Source: Eubacteriales bacterium
GTDB taxonomy: Bacteria > Bacillota > Clostridia > Oscillospirales > Oscillospiraceae
Direction: 5' to 3'
Assembly: GCA_030531505.1 (NCBI GenBank)
Contig: JAUNNH010000013.1
Coordinates: forward strand, 1 to 64,000
DNA length: 64,000 bases
Shown here: positions 33,630-42,438 of the stretch, piece by piece
How the letters are laid out: each line of letters starts with the position of its first letter
Numbering within the stretch: position 1 is the first letter of the stretch
Made by a program: the position numbers and the translations under genes
Notes under the pieces: model-generated
Databases searched by the model: none
Seen by the model: only the letters and a program-made list of their open reading frames with translations
Told to the model about the DNA's origin: nothing

Positions 33630-34802
33630 ATGTCAACTGTCAAGGATATGGATCGGCTACTGCAGAGCTTTGTGGACGGCGGCCTGCCCGGCTGTGGGCT
33701 GAAGATCACCCGCCGGGGCGAGACGGTCTACGAGGGCTATTTTGGCTGGGCCGACCTGGAGGCGAAGACTCCGCTGACTTCATGCAGCGTTTTCCGTCAG
33801 GCCTCGACCTCCAAGCTGCCGCTGTATGTGGCAGCCATGATGCTCTACGAAAGGGGCCTCTTTCTGCTCAGCGATCCGCTGTACGAATACCTGCCCGAAT
33901 ACCGGGAAAGCCGCAAGGCCGTGCGCTGCGGGGATGGGAGTTTTGAAATTGTCAAAGCCGACAGACCGCTGATTATCAAGGACATTCTCACCATGCGCTG
34001 CGGCTTGCCCTACTGCAACTTCCCGGTCGAAACGGATGATCCGACCCTCGCCGCGATGGTAAAAGCCATGGAGCCGCTCTGGGCGAAAGGCCACTATACC
34101 AACCGTGAACAGGTGCGCGCGATGGCCGACGTGCCGCTGGCCTTTGAGCCGGGGACGCACTGGATGTACGGCTTTGCCAGCGAGCTGACCTGCGCGCTGG
34201 TGGAGGCCGTGACCGGCAGGGGTGTGGATGCGGCGCTCGAGGAACTGCTGTTCGAGCCGCTGGATATGCGCGATACCCGCTCCCATTTCTTCGGAGACAT
34301 CCAAGAACGCATGGTGAAGCTATACGCCATTGACGAAGAGAACCGTCTCACGCCGACCAGCTTCCCGCTGGAGAGAACGTTCCTGCCCGGTGAGGAAAAC
34401 GAGATGGGCTGGGCGCGGCTCTTTGCGACCGTCGGCGATTTCAGCAACATGATGACTATGCTGGCAAACGGCGGCGTCTTCCGCGGCGAACACATCATGG
34501 GGCGAAAAACCATCGACCTCATGCGCTGCAATGTACTGACTGCTGAGCAGATGGCCGACTACACAAATCCCTATGAGGCGGGCTACGGCTACGGCCTCGG
34601 CGTGCGCACGCTGCTCGACCGGGCGGCTGGTGGCGTGAACGGTTCTCCTGGCGCCTTCGGCTGGACAGGCGGCTACGGGAGCTGGTGCGAGGCTGATCCC
34701 GAGGACGGCACTGCCTTCGTTTATATGCACAACATGTTGCCCAACCGCGAACGCTGGTATCACCCCCGTGTTCGCGCCGCGGCCTACGGGCTGATCGAAT
34801 AA
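33630..34802 (+). CDS. beta-lactamase-fold serine hydrolase (class C/EstB-like), cytoplasmic
   Basis: The 390-aa protein has the serine beta-lactamase-like family signature: SxxK as STSK (about residues 59-62), a tyrosine motif in MYGFASELTCALVE (about 178), and a glycine-rich FGWTGGYGSW strand (about 345) in place of the HTG motif. Such proteins include the EstB esterases and D-aminopeptidases. It lacks a signal peptide, so a penicillin-binding role is unlikely and esterase function is the better inference in this setting. It heads the esterase part of the operon behind the hairpin at 33577. A paralogue is at 38741. Confidence 0.8.
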   Translation: MSTVKDMDRLLQSFVDGGLPGCGLKITRRGETVYEGYFGWADLEAKTPLTSCSVFRQASTSKLPLYVAAMMLYERGLFLLSDPLYEYLPEYRESRKAVRCGDGSFEIVKADRPLIIKDILTMRCGLPYCNFPVETDDPTLAAMVKAMEPLWAKGHYTNREQVRAMADVPLAFEPGTHWMYGFASELTCALVEAVTGRGVDAALEELLFEPLDMRDTRSHFFGDIQERMVKLYAIDEENRLTPTSFPLERTFLPGEENEMGWARLFATVGDFSNMMTMLANGGVFRGEHIMGRKTIDLMRCNVLTAEQMADYTNPYEAGYGYGLGVRTLLDRAAGGVNGSPGAFGWTGGYGSWCEADPEDGTAFVYMHNMLPNRERWYHPRVRAAAYGLIE

Positions 34803-34817
34803 AGGAGAAACAACGCC

Positions 34818-35663
34818 ATGTCGCTGCTGCAATATCGCTTTGAGAGCCAGTATCTGAGCGGAGCCACCACCTTCTCCGTACTCCTGCCGGACAAGCCTCT
34901 GGGCATGAGCCCCGCAGCGTATTACCGCAGCGGGAAAAAATTCAAGGTGCTCTGGCTGCTCCACGGCACGGCCGGGGATGATCTGGACTGGCTGCGCCGC
35001 ACCAACATCGAACTCTATACCGAGGGGCTGGAGCTGGCCGTGGTCATGCCCTCTGCGCTGAATTCCATCTATTCCAACTGGAACGATTTCATGCTGGGCT
35101 ATCGTATGTTCGACTACCTGACGGAGGAACTGATGCCTCTCGTGTACGGCTGGCTCCCCGTCTCCGACCGGCGGGATGACAACTTCATCGCCGGACTCTC
35201 GATGGGCGGCCGCGGCACCGTCAAATATGCGGTGAACCATCCGGAGAAGTTCGCGGCCGCAGCCGTGCTCTCTGCGGTGCCGATGGACTTTGAGCAGATG
35301 CGCCCGGGCCACCCCTGCATCATGCTCGATCTGGACGATGCGCGGGTGAAAACCTCGATCCTGAACGCCGGAGGGCTTGACGCTTTCAAAAACTCCTATG
35401 AAAACGTCTGGAGGCTCCTGGATGAGCAGGCGGGTAAAGGAACGCTGCCCAGGCTGCTGTTCGCCTGCGGAGAGAACGACGCAATGCTGATCGGCCCGTT
35501 CCGGGAATTTCAAAAGCACGCTGCTGAGATCGGGCTGGACGCGAGCTTCTTCCTCGCACCGGGCTACCGGCACGAGTGGCCCTTCTGGGATCTCGGCATC
35601 CGGGAAGCGCTGCGCTTCTTCGGCTTTGACAATGAGCACCTGCGGAAAAGGAGAGATCGCTGA
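34818..35663 (+). CDS. esterase D/FrmB-like esterase (CE1-type alpha/beta hydrolase)
   Basis: The 281-aa alpha/beta hydrolase has the oxyanion strand KVLWLLHGTAGDDLDW (about residues 42-57), the nucleophile elbow IAGLSMGGRGTVKYA (Ser about 128) and a late catalytic His in APGYRHEWPFW (about 255). These are the features of the putative esterase family that contains FrmB, feruloyl and acetyl xylan esterases. No signal peptide. It is one of six relatives in this operon and has an intact triad. It begins 15 bp after the beta-lactamase-fold gene. Confidence 0.85.
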   Translation: MSLLQYRFESQYLSGATTFSVLLPDKPLGMSPAAYYRSGKKFKVLWLLHGTAGDDLDWLRRTNIELYTEGLELAVVMPSALNSIYSNWNDFMLGYRMFDYLTEELMPLVYGWLPVSDRRDDNFIAGLSMGGRGTVKYAVNHPEKFAAAAVLSAVPMDFEQMRPGHPCIMLDLDDARVKTSILNAGGLDAFKNSYENVWRLLDEQAGKGTLPRLLFACGENDAMLIGPFREFQKHAAEIGLDASFFLAPGYRHEWPFWDLGIREALRFFGFDNEHLRKRRDR

Positions 35664-35664
35664 T

Positions 35665-37170
35665 ATGGCAAGCATGATCCTCCGACCCGGAGCACCGGAT
35701 GACGACAACCGGGACTATCTGCCCGAGCGCATCAAAGGCAGCGATGTCGTTGTCAATGAGAACGGAAACAACTCGATACCGTATCCCGCTCGTCTCACGG
35801 AACACCACGCGCCGCTCACCAAAGACGGGATCGCGGACACATGGTATGAGTATATCCCTGCTTCCTACGACGGCTCGAAGCCCGTACCGCTGGTAATCTC
35901 CGTGCACGGGGGCATGATGACCGGCTGGGGACAGGCGATCTACACCTCCTGGACGCTGGTTGCAGAGGCCAACGGCTTTATCGTCGCGTTCCCGGACGCG
36001 AGCCTGAATCGCATCTGGCAGGTGCAGTGGGGCTCCTGGGACTTTCGTAACGGCGAACCCTCCCCGCCGCCCCCCGGGGCTGCCGCGTGCCCGGAGAACG
36101 TGGATGAGTGCAGGGACGTGCAGCTTCTGCTCGGCGTCATCGAGCACATGAAGAGGAGTTACAACATTGATCCGGGGCGCGTCTATATGCAGGGCATGAG
36201 TATGGGCAATCTGATGACCGCGCTCTTCGCCCGCAGCTACGGCGCTCTGCTTGCCGGCGCAGCGGGCTCCGGCTGCTCGAGCTTTCTCGACCGGCTCTTC
36301 ACCGCTGAGGGGCGCGTCAAAGGCAGCGGCATGCTGCCTGTCTGGCAGTCTCGCCCCGAGAACAACGACATCCCGCCGGAAAAGAAGCTGTCCCTGCGCG
36401 TCAACAGGTATAACCGCTATTACTGGATGAAGCGCAACGGCTGCTCCGTTCTGCCGGAGATCTCGATCGTCGGGGAAAACAACCTCGCCTTCTATCACGG
36501 CGAGGGTGCCGATCAGGTCTATCTCGACATCAAGAACCGCGACCACGGCCAGACGCTGGACGACGCGGCGCTGATCTGGAGCTATCTCTTCTCCGGCTGC
36601 CGGAGAAAACCCGACGGCTCCATCGAACACACGGCGAGCAAACTACCCCGCAAGGGCGACGCCTTCGCCTTCGCTTTGGCGGAGGGGGAGAGCCATGCCT
36701 GGCTGAATAACCGCGTCGTACCGCTCCCGACCCCGGCACGGACGTGGCAGAAGCTCAAATACCACGGTCTGAACGGCGGAACGCGCGTGCGCGGCGAATA
36801 CTGCATGGCGCCGCTGCGCTTTTTGGCGGGGGTCTTCGGCGCGGCGCTTGCGGAAAGAGAGAACGGCGCGTCCGCCCGCATGACGCTCGCCGACGGACGA
36901 AAACTGCAGTTCGCGCGCGGCAGCATTGGCTGTGTGATCGACGACGACCTGCGCTCGATGTACTGCGAGGCCATCCACCGCGACGGGCAGCTGCTCGTCA
37001 GCGTGGAATGGTTCTGCCGGTATTTGTTCAACCTGACCGTCACGGAATGTGACGGCGTAGTGTATGTGACCGATCATTTCGCCGAGCTCTCGGAGAACAT
37101 GGCCGATCTGATCCGGGACCTGCTCCGGGACGGCGGCACGCTTTCCGATTACAACGCACTGACAATTTGA
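35665..37170 (+). CDS. PHB-depolymerase-like esterase fused to a copper-amine-oxidase-N-like domain (copy 1)
   Basis: The ATG at 35665 overlaps nothing and follows AAAAGGAGAG; it lies 1 bp after the previous stop. Of 501 residues, about 1-350 form an LpqC/PHB-depolymerase-type alpha/beta hydrolase with VPLVISVHGGMMTGW, the elbow YMQGMSMGNLMTALF (Ser about 179) and the His block IKNRDHGQTLDDA (about 290). Residues about 365-470 match the copper amine oxidase N-terminal-like (stalk) domain, with GEYCMAPLRFLAGVFGA and QLLVSVEWFCRYLFNL as its two typical strand-helix units. That domain is usually on secreted proteins, but no signal peptide is present here. Two paralogues lie at 37185 and 45051. 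Confidence 0.8.
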   Translation: MASMILRPGAPDDDNRDYLPERIKGSDVVVNENGNNSIPYPARLTEHHAPLTKDGIADTWYEYIPASYDGSKPVPLVISVHGGMMTGWGQAIYTSWTLVAEANGFIVAFPDASLNRIWQVQWGSWDFRNGEPSPPPPGAAACPENVDECRDVQLLLGVIEHMKRSYNIDPGRVYMQGMSMGNLMTALFARSYGALLAGAAGSGCSSFLDRLFTAEGRVKGSGMLPVWQSRPENNDIPPEKKLSLRVNRYNRYYWMKRNGCSVLPEISIVGENNLAFYHGEGADQVYLDIKNRDHGQTLDDAALIWSYLFSGCRRKPDGSIEHTASKLPRKGDAFAFALAEGESHAWLNNRVVPLPTPARTWQKLKYHGLNGGTRVRGEYCMAPLRFLAGVFGAALAERENGASARMTLADGRKLQFARGSIGCVIDDDLRSMYCEAIHRDGQLLVSVEWFCRYLFNLTVTECDGVVYVTDHFAELSENMADLIRDLLRDGGTLSDYNALTI

Positions 37171-37184
37171 GGAGGAGACACACA

Positions 37185-38759
37185 ATGGAACAGAACGTCT
37201 TTCTGCGCCCCGGTACGCCCAACGACGACAACCGCGACTATCTGCCCGAGGCCATCAAGGGCAGCGACATGGTCGTGAACGAGAATGGCAACAACTCCCA
37301 GCCCTACCCCGAACGACTGGTCGAATGCACCGGCGTGCTGGCCGACGGACTGGAGGACCGCTGGTATGAGTACGTCCCCGCGAGCTACGACGGCACAAAA
37401 CCCGTGCCGCTGGTGATCGGCAACCACGGCGGGCTGATGACCGGCTGGGGCCACGCAATCTATACCTCATGGACGATGCTCGCCGACCGCGAGGGCTTTA
37501 TCTGCGTCTTCCCCGACGCGCACCAGGCGCGCATGTGGCAGGATGAGGGCATGTTCCCGAAAGGCGATCTGCCCAATGTCTTCGCCGGCATGGTGCTCGC
37601 CGACGTGCCTGATGATTATCGCGAAAACCACGATATGAACTTCGTCAAAGCTCTGATCGAGGCGACGGAGAAAAAATACAATATCGACAGGGGACGCATC
37701 TTCATGCAGGGCATGAGCGCGGGCAACCTTTTCACCTCCCAGTTCTGCCGCTATTACGGCGACATGCTGGCCGGCGCCGCAGGCTCCGGCGGCCCCGCCC
37801 CGCTCAATCTGCTCTTTACCGACGAAGGCGAACTCATCAACACGGCAGGCGCTCTGCCTGTCTGGCAGGCGCGCCCCGAGACCAACGGCACACCGCCGGG
37901 ACGCCCCTATGGGGAAAAGCTCCTCAACCGCTTCAACCGCTTCTACTGGATGGCGGTCAACGGCTGCGGGAAGCTTCCGAAGATCAGCGTCATCGGCGAG
38001 AACAACTTCGCTTTCTACGAGGGCGAAAAGGGCGGCGTCGTTTATCATGACATCAAAAACCGTGACCACGGTCAGACGCTCGACGAGGCCTTTCTGTACT
38101 GGGACTATTTCTTCTCCGGCCTTCGTCGGAATGCCGACGGCAGCATCACACAGGGCGAGACGCGCCTCGACCGCGAGGGCGACGCCTACGCCTTCGCCGT
38201 CACCGAGGGGGCGGACAAGGCCTGGTTCCGCAACGGGATCGTTCCCTTAAGCACGCCTGTCGTGAAGTGGCAGAAGCTCAAGTATCACGGCCTTAACGGC
38301 GGAACGAAGGTGCGCGGCGAGTATCTCTGCGTGCCGCTGAGCTTCCTCGCCGAGGTGAGCGGCGCGGCGCTCGAATACGGCGAGGGCAATCTCACCGCAG
38401 TCATGGTCCTGCCCGACGGGCGGCGGCTGCAGTTTGCGCGCGGCAGTATCGCCTGCGTCATCGACAACGATCTGCGCTCGATGTACTGCGAGGCGCTTCA
38501 CCGCGGCGGCGAGCTGCTGGTGGGCATCGAGTGGTTCTGCCGGTATCTGCTGAACCTGCAGGTCTCGGCGTGCGACGGCACGGTGTATGTGACCGATCAT
38601 TTCAGCACACTCTCGGCAAATCTCGCGGACGTGATCCGCGAACTGCTCTACGGGAAGCTCTGGCCGGACAGCTTCCGTTACATGGACTACCGCGAGGTCG
38701 ACGGCAGCTTCTGCAGCTTCGACGAAGGGGAGGTCAAGGCATGGGATTCGAAAGGCTGA
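37185..38759 (+). CDS. PHB-depolymerase-like esterase fused to a copper-amine-oxidase-N-like domain (copy 2)
   Basis: The 524-aa tandem paralogue of the preceding gene starts at the ATG at 37185 after GAGGAG. The hydrolase part has VPLVIGNHGGLMTGWG, the elbow MQGMSAGNLFTSQF (Ser about 177) and the His block IKNRDHGQTLDEA. The stalk-like domain follows with GEYLCVPLSFLAEVSGAAL and ELLVGIEWFCRYLLNL. A C-terminal extension of about 25 residues distinguishes it from the other copies. It overlaps the next gene by 19 bp. The substrate is unknown; the close copy number suggests related but distinct esters. Confidence 0.8.
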   Translation: MEQNVFLRPGTPNDDNRDYLPEAIKGSDMVVNENGNNSQPYPERLVECTGVLADGLEDRWYEYVPASYDGTKPVPLVIGNHGGLMTGWGHAIYTSWTMLADREGFICVFPDAHQARMWQDEGMFPKGDLPNVFAGMVLADVPDDYRENHDMNFVKALIEATEKKYNIDRGRIFMQGMSAGNLFTSQFCRYYGDMLAGAAGSGGPAPLNLLFTDEGELINTAGALPVWQARPETNGTPPGRPYGEKLLNRFNRFYWMAVNGCGKLPKISVIGENNFAFYEGEKGGVVYHDIKNRDHGQTLDEAFLYWDYFFSGLRRNADGSITQGETRLDREGDAYAFAVTEGADKAWFRNGIVPLSTPVVKWQKLKYHGLNGGTKVRGEYLCVPLSFLAEVSGAALEYGEGNLTAVMVLPDGRRLQFARGSIACVIDNDLRSMYCEALHRGGELLVGIEWFCRYLLNLQVSACDGTVYVTDHFSTLSANLADVIRELLYGKLWPDSFRYMDYREVDGSFCSFDEGEVKAWDSKG

Positions 38760-39907
38760 CGGCCTATATGGATTCGCTCGCGGAGCGCTACGGCGTGCCC
38801 GGGGCGGACCTCAAAATTACCCGCGGCTATGAGACGGTGTACCGCTACAGCGTCGGATACAGCGATTACGCGCTGACCCGGCCCGTCTCCCCGGACGATG
38901 TGTACAACATCTATTCCGGCTCCAAGCCGATCACGATGGCGGGCGTCATGCAGCTCGTCGAGCAAGGGAAGCTCGGCCTCGAGGACAGACTGGACAAGTA
39001 CCTGCCGGAGTTTGCGCATATGCGATATGCGGCGGACTTCAAGTTCGGCGTCTTTCCCTTCCGCTGGCCGGATGAAAACTCCGATCTGCGCGAGGCCAAA
39101 AAGCCCATGCTGATCCGCGACTGCATGAGCATGACCGCGGGCATGAGCTACGATCTCACGGCCGCGCCGATCCGCCGCACGCTGGAGAAGAACCCGAAAG
39201 CCGGGACGCGCGAGCTCGTCCGTGCGATGGCCGAGATGCCTCTTCTCTGCGAGCCGGGAACGCACTATTCCTATTCGCTGAGTCATGACGTGCTGGCCGC
39301 GGTGGTCGAGGTCGTGACGGGACAGCGCTTTGCGGACTATATGCGCGAGCACATCTTTGAGCCGCTCGGCATCGAGCGCATGTATTACCATGTCCCGGAC
39401 CGGGAAAAGCCTCACCTCGCCGATCAGTACGCGCAGGATTGGGACACGCTGGAGATCAGGCGCGACGGCTCGATGGACTACCGCTTCAGCGAGAACTACG
39501 ACAGCGGCGGCGCGGGGCTGGCCACCAGCGTGAATGAGTACAGCAAATTTATCGCCGCCATGGCCAACGGCGGCGTCGGCGCGACAGGCGAGCGCATCCT
39601 GAAGCCGGAATCCATCGACCTCATGCGCCGCAACTGGCTCAATGAGACGGAACTGAAGGATTTCATCCTCCCGGGCAAGCCGGGTTATGGTTACGGCCTT
39701 GGCGTGCGCACGCTGATCGACGCAAGCCAATCGAAGAGCCCGGTCGGTGAGTTCGGCTGGGACGGTGCGGCGGGCTGCTTCATACTCATCGACCCGGAGA
39801 ATCAGATCGGCCTGTTCTATGCGCAGGAGATCCTCGGGATGCTGAGCTCCTATGGCGAGATCCATCCCGCGATACGCGATCTGGCCTACGAGTGTATGGG
39901 ATTGTAA
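38741..39907 (+). CDS. beta-lactamase-fold serine hydrolase (second copy)
   Basis: The ATG at 38741 lies inside the end of the previous gene, 6 bp after GGGAGG. The 388-aa protein has SxxK as SGSK (about residues 60-63), the tyrosine motif HYSYSLSHDVLAAVVEV (about 175-190) and a glycine-rich FGWDGAAGCF strand near 340. It is a relative of the gene at 33630 with the same C-terminal pattern GYGYGLGVRTLID. No signal peptide. EstB-type esterase activity is the inference; D-amino-acid peptidase or amidase activity remains possible. Confidence 0.8.
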   Translation: MGFERLTAYMDSLAERYGVPGADLKITRGYETVYRYSVGYSDYALTRPVSPDDVYNIYSGSKPITMAGVMQLVEQGKLGLEDRLDKYLPEFAHMRYAADFKFGVFPFRWPDENSDLREAKKPMLIRDCMSMTAGMSYDLTAAPIRRTLEKNPKAGTRELVRAMAEMPLLCEPGTHYSYSLSHDVLAAVVEVVTGQRFADYMREHIFEPLGIERMYYHVPDREKPHLADQYAQDWDTLEIRRDGSMDYRFSENYDSGGAGLATSVNEYSKFIAAMANGGVGATGERILKPESIDLMRRNWLNETELKDFILPGKPGYGYGLGVRTLIDASQSKSPVGEFGWDGAAGCFILIDPENQIGLFYAQEILGMLSSYGEIHPAIRDLAYECMGL

Positions 39908-39910
39908 GTC

Positions 39911-40795
39911 ATGGGCTATTTTCGCTTTAACTACCGCAGCGAGCTGCTCAACCGCTATGTCGACGTCTCGGTGGTCTACCCGACGGACGGCTATCGGTTG
40001 CCGCCGGGCGGGTACCCCGTCGAGCGCTGCCACCGGGCTCCCGTCCCGGCCGATGCGCCACGGTGGCGGCCGGGAATGAAGTTTCAGACCGTTTATCTCA
40101 TGCACGGCGGCGGGGATGACGACACGCTGACCTATCGCTACAGCAATATCGAGGAGGCCGCGCAGCTCAACCACGTCATGCTGGTCACGCCGAACATAGC
40201 CAACAGCCTTGGCCTCGACACGGCCTACGGAGTGCCCTATCTGAGTTTTGTGACCGAGGAACTCCCGACGGTAATCCAGGCGCTCTTCGCCTCTTCACCG
40301 AAGCGGGAGGACAACTTCATCATGGGATACGCCATGGGAGGCAATGTTGCCCTCGGCGCGGCGGTGAACCGCCCCGACCGCTATCTCGAATGTGTGGATA
40401 TCTCCGGCGGAATCGGCATGAGCTTCTGCCCGCACACCCTGCAAAGCGAGCTGGAGGGGCCGGTATTTCGCGAAATGTTTCCGCTCTATAACCAGAGCTT
40501 CGGACCCGGAGCGTCCATCCCCGGCAGCCGCTATGATCTGCGCGCCGAGCTTTTGCGCCACCGGGCGGCGGGCGATCCGGAATGCCGCTTCCACCTGATC
40601 TGCGGAAGCGACGAGTTCATCCGCACGCGTATGGAAGGCGATGTCGCGGCGCTGCGGGAACTCGGAGCGGATATGGACTATCTCTGCGCCGAGGGCTATG
40701 ACCACGATTTCAGACTCTGGAACTACGCGATGCAGCTTGCGCTGGATCGCCTGCTGCCGCTTAAGCGGCGTCCAATCTATCCGGACGAGGAGTGA
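39911..40795 (+). CDS. FrmB/esterase D-like protein with Ala in place of the catalytic Ser (pseudo-esterase)
   Basis: The 294-aa protein keeps the fold and landmarks of its neighbours: KFQTVYLMHGGGDDDTL, the nucleophile-elbow strand and a late CAEGYDHDFRLWNYA with the histidine. However, the elbow reads FIMGYAMGGNVALG: the codon at the nucleophile position is GCC (Ala, about residue 141), where relatives have Ser. The frame is otherwise open, and flanking genes are 3 and 7 bp away, so it is expressed as a normal operon member. Catalysis by the usual mechanism is not expected. A scaffold, binding or regulatory subunit is inference. Confidence 0.8.
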   Translation: MGYFRFNYRSELLNRYVDVSVVYPTDGYRLPPGGYPVERCHRAPVPADAPRWRPGMKFQTVYLMHGGGDDDTLTYRYSNIEEAAQLNHVMLVTPNIANSLGLDTAYGVPYLSFVTEELPTVIQALFASSPKREDNFIMGYAMGGNVALGAAVNRPDRYLECVDISGGIGMSFCPHTLQSELEGPVFREMFPLYNQSFGPGASIPGSRYDLRAELLRHRAAGDPECRFHLICGSDEFIRTRMEGDVAALRELGADMDYLCAEGYDHDFRLWNYAMQLALDRLLPLKRRPIYPDEE

Positions 40796-40802
40796 AACAA
40801 AA

Positions 40803-41636
40803 ATGGCAAATTTCAGACTGTACTATGACTCCGAGGTGCTGAAAATGAAGGTGGGCGTCAACGTGATCCTGCCGGAGAGCACCTGGGGCACTTCCCTGGC
40901 CGACCGGCCGCGGGATTACCGCTATCCGGTGCTGTGGCTCCAGTCCGGCGGCGGCTTTGACTACACCGACTGGCAGCGCTATACCTCGCTGGAGCTCTAC
41001 GCCTCCGAGGTCGGCGTGGCGGTGGTCTGCTCGGGCACCTACTGCTCAGGCTATATGGACACCGTGCGCGGCGACTTCAAATACTTCTCCCAGCTCTCCA
41101 TCGAGACGCCGAAGGTCGTGCGGCACCTCTTCCCCCTGTCGGAGAAGCCGGAGGAGAACTTCATCGCGGGCTTCTCAATGGGCGGGTACGGCTCGCTCAA
41201 ATGGCTGGTGCGCGATCCGGAGCAGTTCGGCGCCATCGGCCTCTTTTCGGGGCTCAAGAATCTCGCAGATCTCCCCATCGACGACGAGGACGCGATGCTG
41301 ATGGGCAACAACGAGTTTTATATGTTCCGCTCCGCCTTTGCCTCCAGCAAGTATATCGTCAACACCGAGAACGATATCTGCTACATGATCGACAAGCAGA
41401 TGGCCGCCGGCAAAAAGTTTCCCCGCGCCTATATGGCAACCGGCGTGGAGGACGCGCACTATGAGGACAACCGCTTCTTCATGGATAAGTACGCTTCCCA
41501 GGGACTGGACATCTACCGCGTCATCGACCACGGCTATCACAACTGGGAATACTGCGACAAGCATGTCAAGCTGTTTCTGGACTGGCTCGCCTCGGAGGGG
41601 AAGATCAAAAACACCTTCGTGCGGGCAAGCGAATGA
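40803..41636 (+). CDS. FrmB/esterase D-like esterase, active-site intact
   Basis: The 277-aa protein starts at the ATG at 40803, 7 bp after the pseudo-esterase. It has YRYPVLWLQSGGGFDYTDW as the oxyanion region, the elbow FIAGFSMGGYGSLKW (Ser about 124) and a late DHGYHNWEYCDKH with the catalytic His (about 250). No signal peptide. Sitting between two serine-less relatives, it may be the active partner of a mixed oligomer, which is inference. Substrate not known. Confidence 0.85.
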   Translation: MANFRLYYDSEVLKMKVGVNVILPESTWGTSLADRPRDYRYPVLWLQSGGGFDYTDWQRYTSLELYASEVGVAVVCSGTYCSGYMDTVRGDFKYFSQLSIETPKVVRHLFPLSEKPEENFIAGFSMGGYGSLKWLVRDPEQFGAIGLFSGLKNLADLPIDDEDAMLMGNNEFYMFRSAFASSKYIVNTENDICYMIDKQMAAGKKFPRAYMATGVEDAHYEDNRFFMDKYASQGLDIYRVIDHGYHNWEYCDKHVKLFLDWLASEGKIKNTFVRASE

Positions 41637-41651
41637 GAGGGGGCGGAAACT

Positions 41652-42416
41652 ATGGCGCAAATTGAAATGAACATGCTCTCCGTCATCACCTGCGGCTCCA
41701 TCTCCGTACGGGTCTTCTGTCCGGGTATGGACAAGCTCGTGCTGGACGACCGGGAGCATAAGACGCACTATCCCGTGCTGTGGCTCCTGCATGACGAGGG
41801 CGGCGCGGCGATCGACTGGCTCGCGACCCCCGCCGACCGGCTGGCCGAGCAGTACGGAGTGTTTCTGATCGCCCCGGACCAGCACCACGCCCTGTGCACC
41901 GATATGAAATACGGCCCGCGCTACGAGTACTTTCTCAACACCGAACTGACCGCCATCTGCCGCAACTGCCTGCCCATTTCGGACGATCCCGCGAAAAACT
42001 GGATCGCGGGCGTCGGAACCGGGGCCTACGGCGCCGTGAAAATGGCGCTCAAGCACCCGGAAACCTTTTCCCGTGCCGCTGCACTGAACGGCGTTCTGGA
42101 TATGGAGGCAGTGATCCAAAAAGCCCTGCTCGGCGAGGACACCGGCATCCGCCACAACCAGGCCTCGCTCGAAGCGGTGTTCGGCGATCTGAATGCCTTT
42201 CCCGGAAGCGCGAACGATCTCTTCGCCCTCGCGAACAATAAGACAGAAAACCACTTCCTCTTCACCTGGGAGGAAGGCTCGCCGCATGAAGCGGAGAACC
42301 TTCGCCTGGCTGAAGAGCTCGGCAGTTCCGCTGAGAAGGTCAAGCTCCCGGCCGGGAGCGATCTCGGCTCCTGTCAGGCCACGCTGCGCACGGCGCTGAC
42401 CTGGCTGACACGCTGA
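41652..42416 (+). CDS. FrmB/esterase D-like protein lacking nucleophile and histidine (pseudo-esterase)
   Basis: The 254-aa protein aligns with its neighbours through HYPVLWLLHDEGGAAIDWLA, then NWIAGVGTGAYGAVKMALKH, where the elbow Ser is replaced by Gly (codon GGA, about residue 122). Toward the C-terminus the stretch that normally carries the catalytic His reads KLPAGSDLGSC and has none. The frame is intact, ribosome site and spacing are normal, and the chain is slightly short. It is therefore an inactive paralogue kept under selection or a recent casualty; the absence of stops favours the former. Confidence 0.75.
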   Translation: MAQIEMNMLSVITCGSISVRVFCPGMDKLVLDDREHKTHYPVLWLLHDEGGAAIDWLATPADRLAEQYGVFLIAPDQHHALCTDMKYGPRYEYFLNTELTAICRNCLPISDDPAKNWIAGVGTGAYGAVKMALKHPETFSRAAALNGVLDMEAVIQKALLGEDTGIRHNQASLEAVFGDLNAFPGSANDLFALANNKTENHFLFTWEEGSPHEAENLRLAEELGSSAEKVKLPAGSDLGSCQATLRTALTWLTR

Positions 42417-42438
42417 ATGCAAAGAAGGAGGCTATGCT

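Noticed and set aside
33630..34802. Annotation as a beta-lactamase resistance gene
   Set aside because: No signal peptide, EstB-like motifs and an esterase operon context make antibiotic hydrolysis unlikely.
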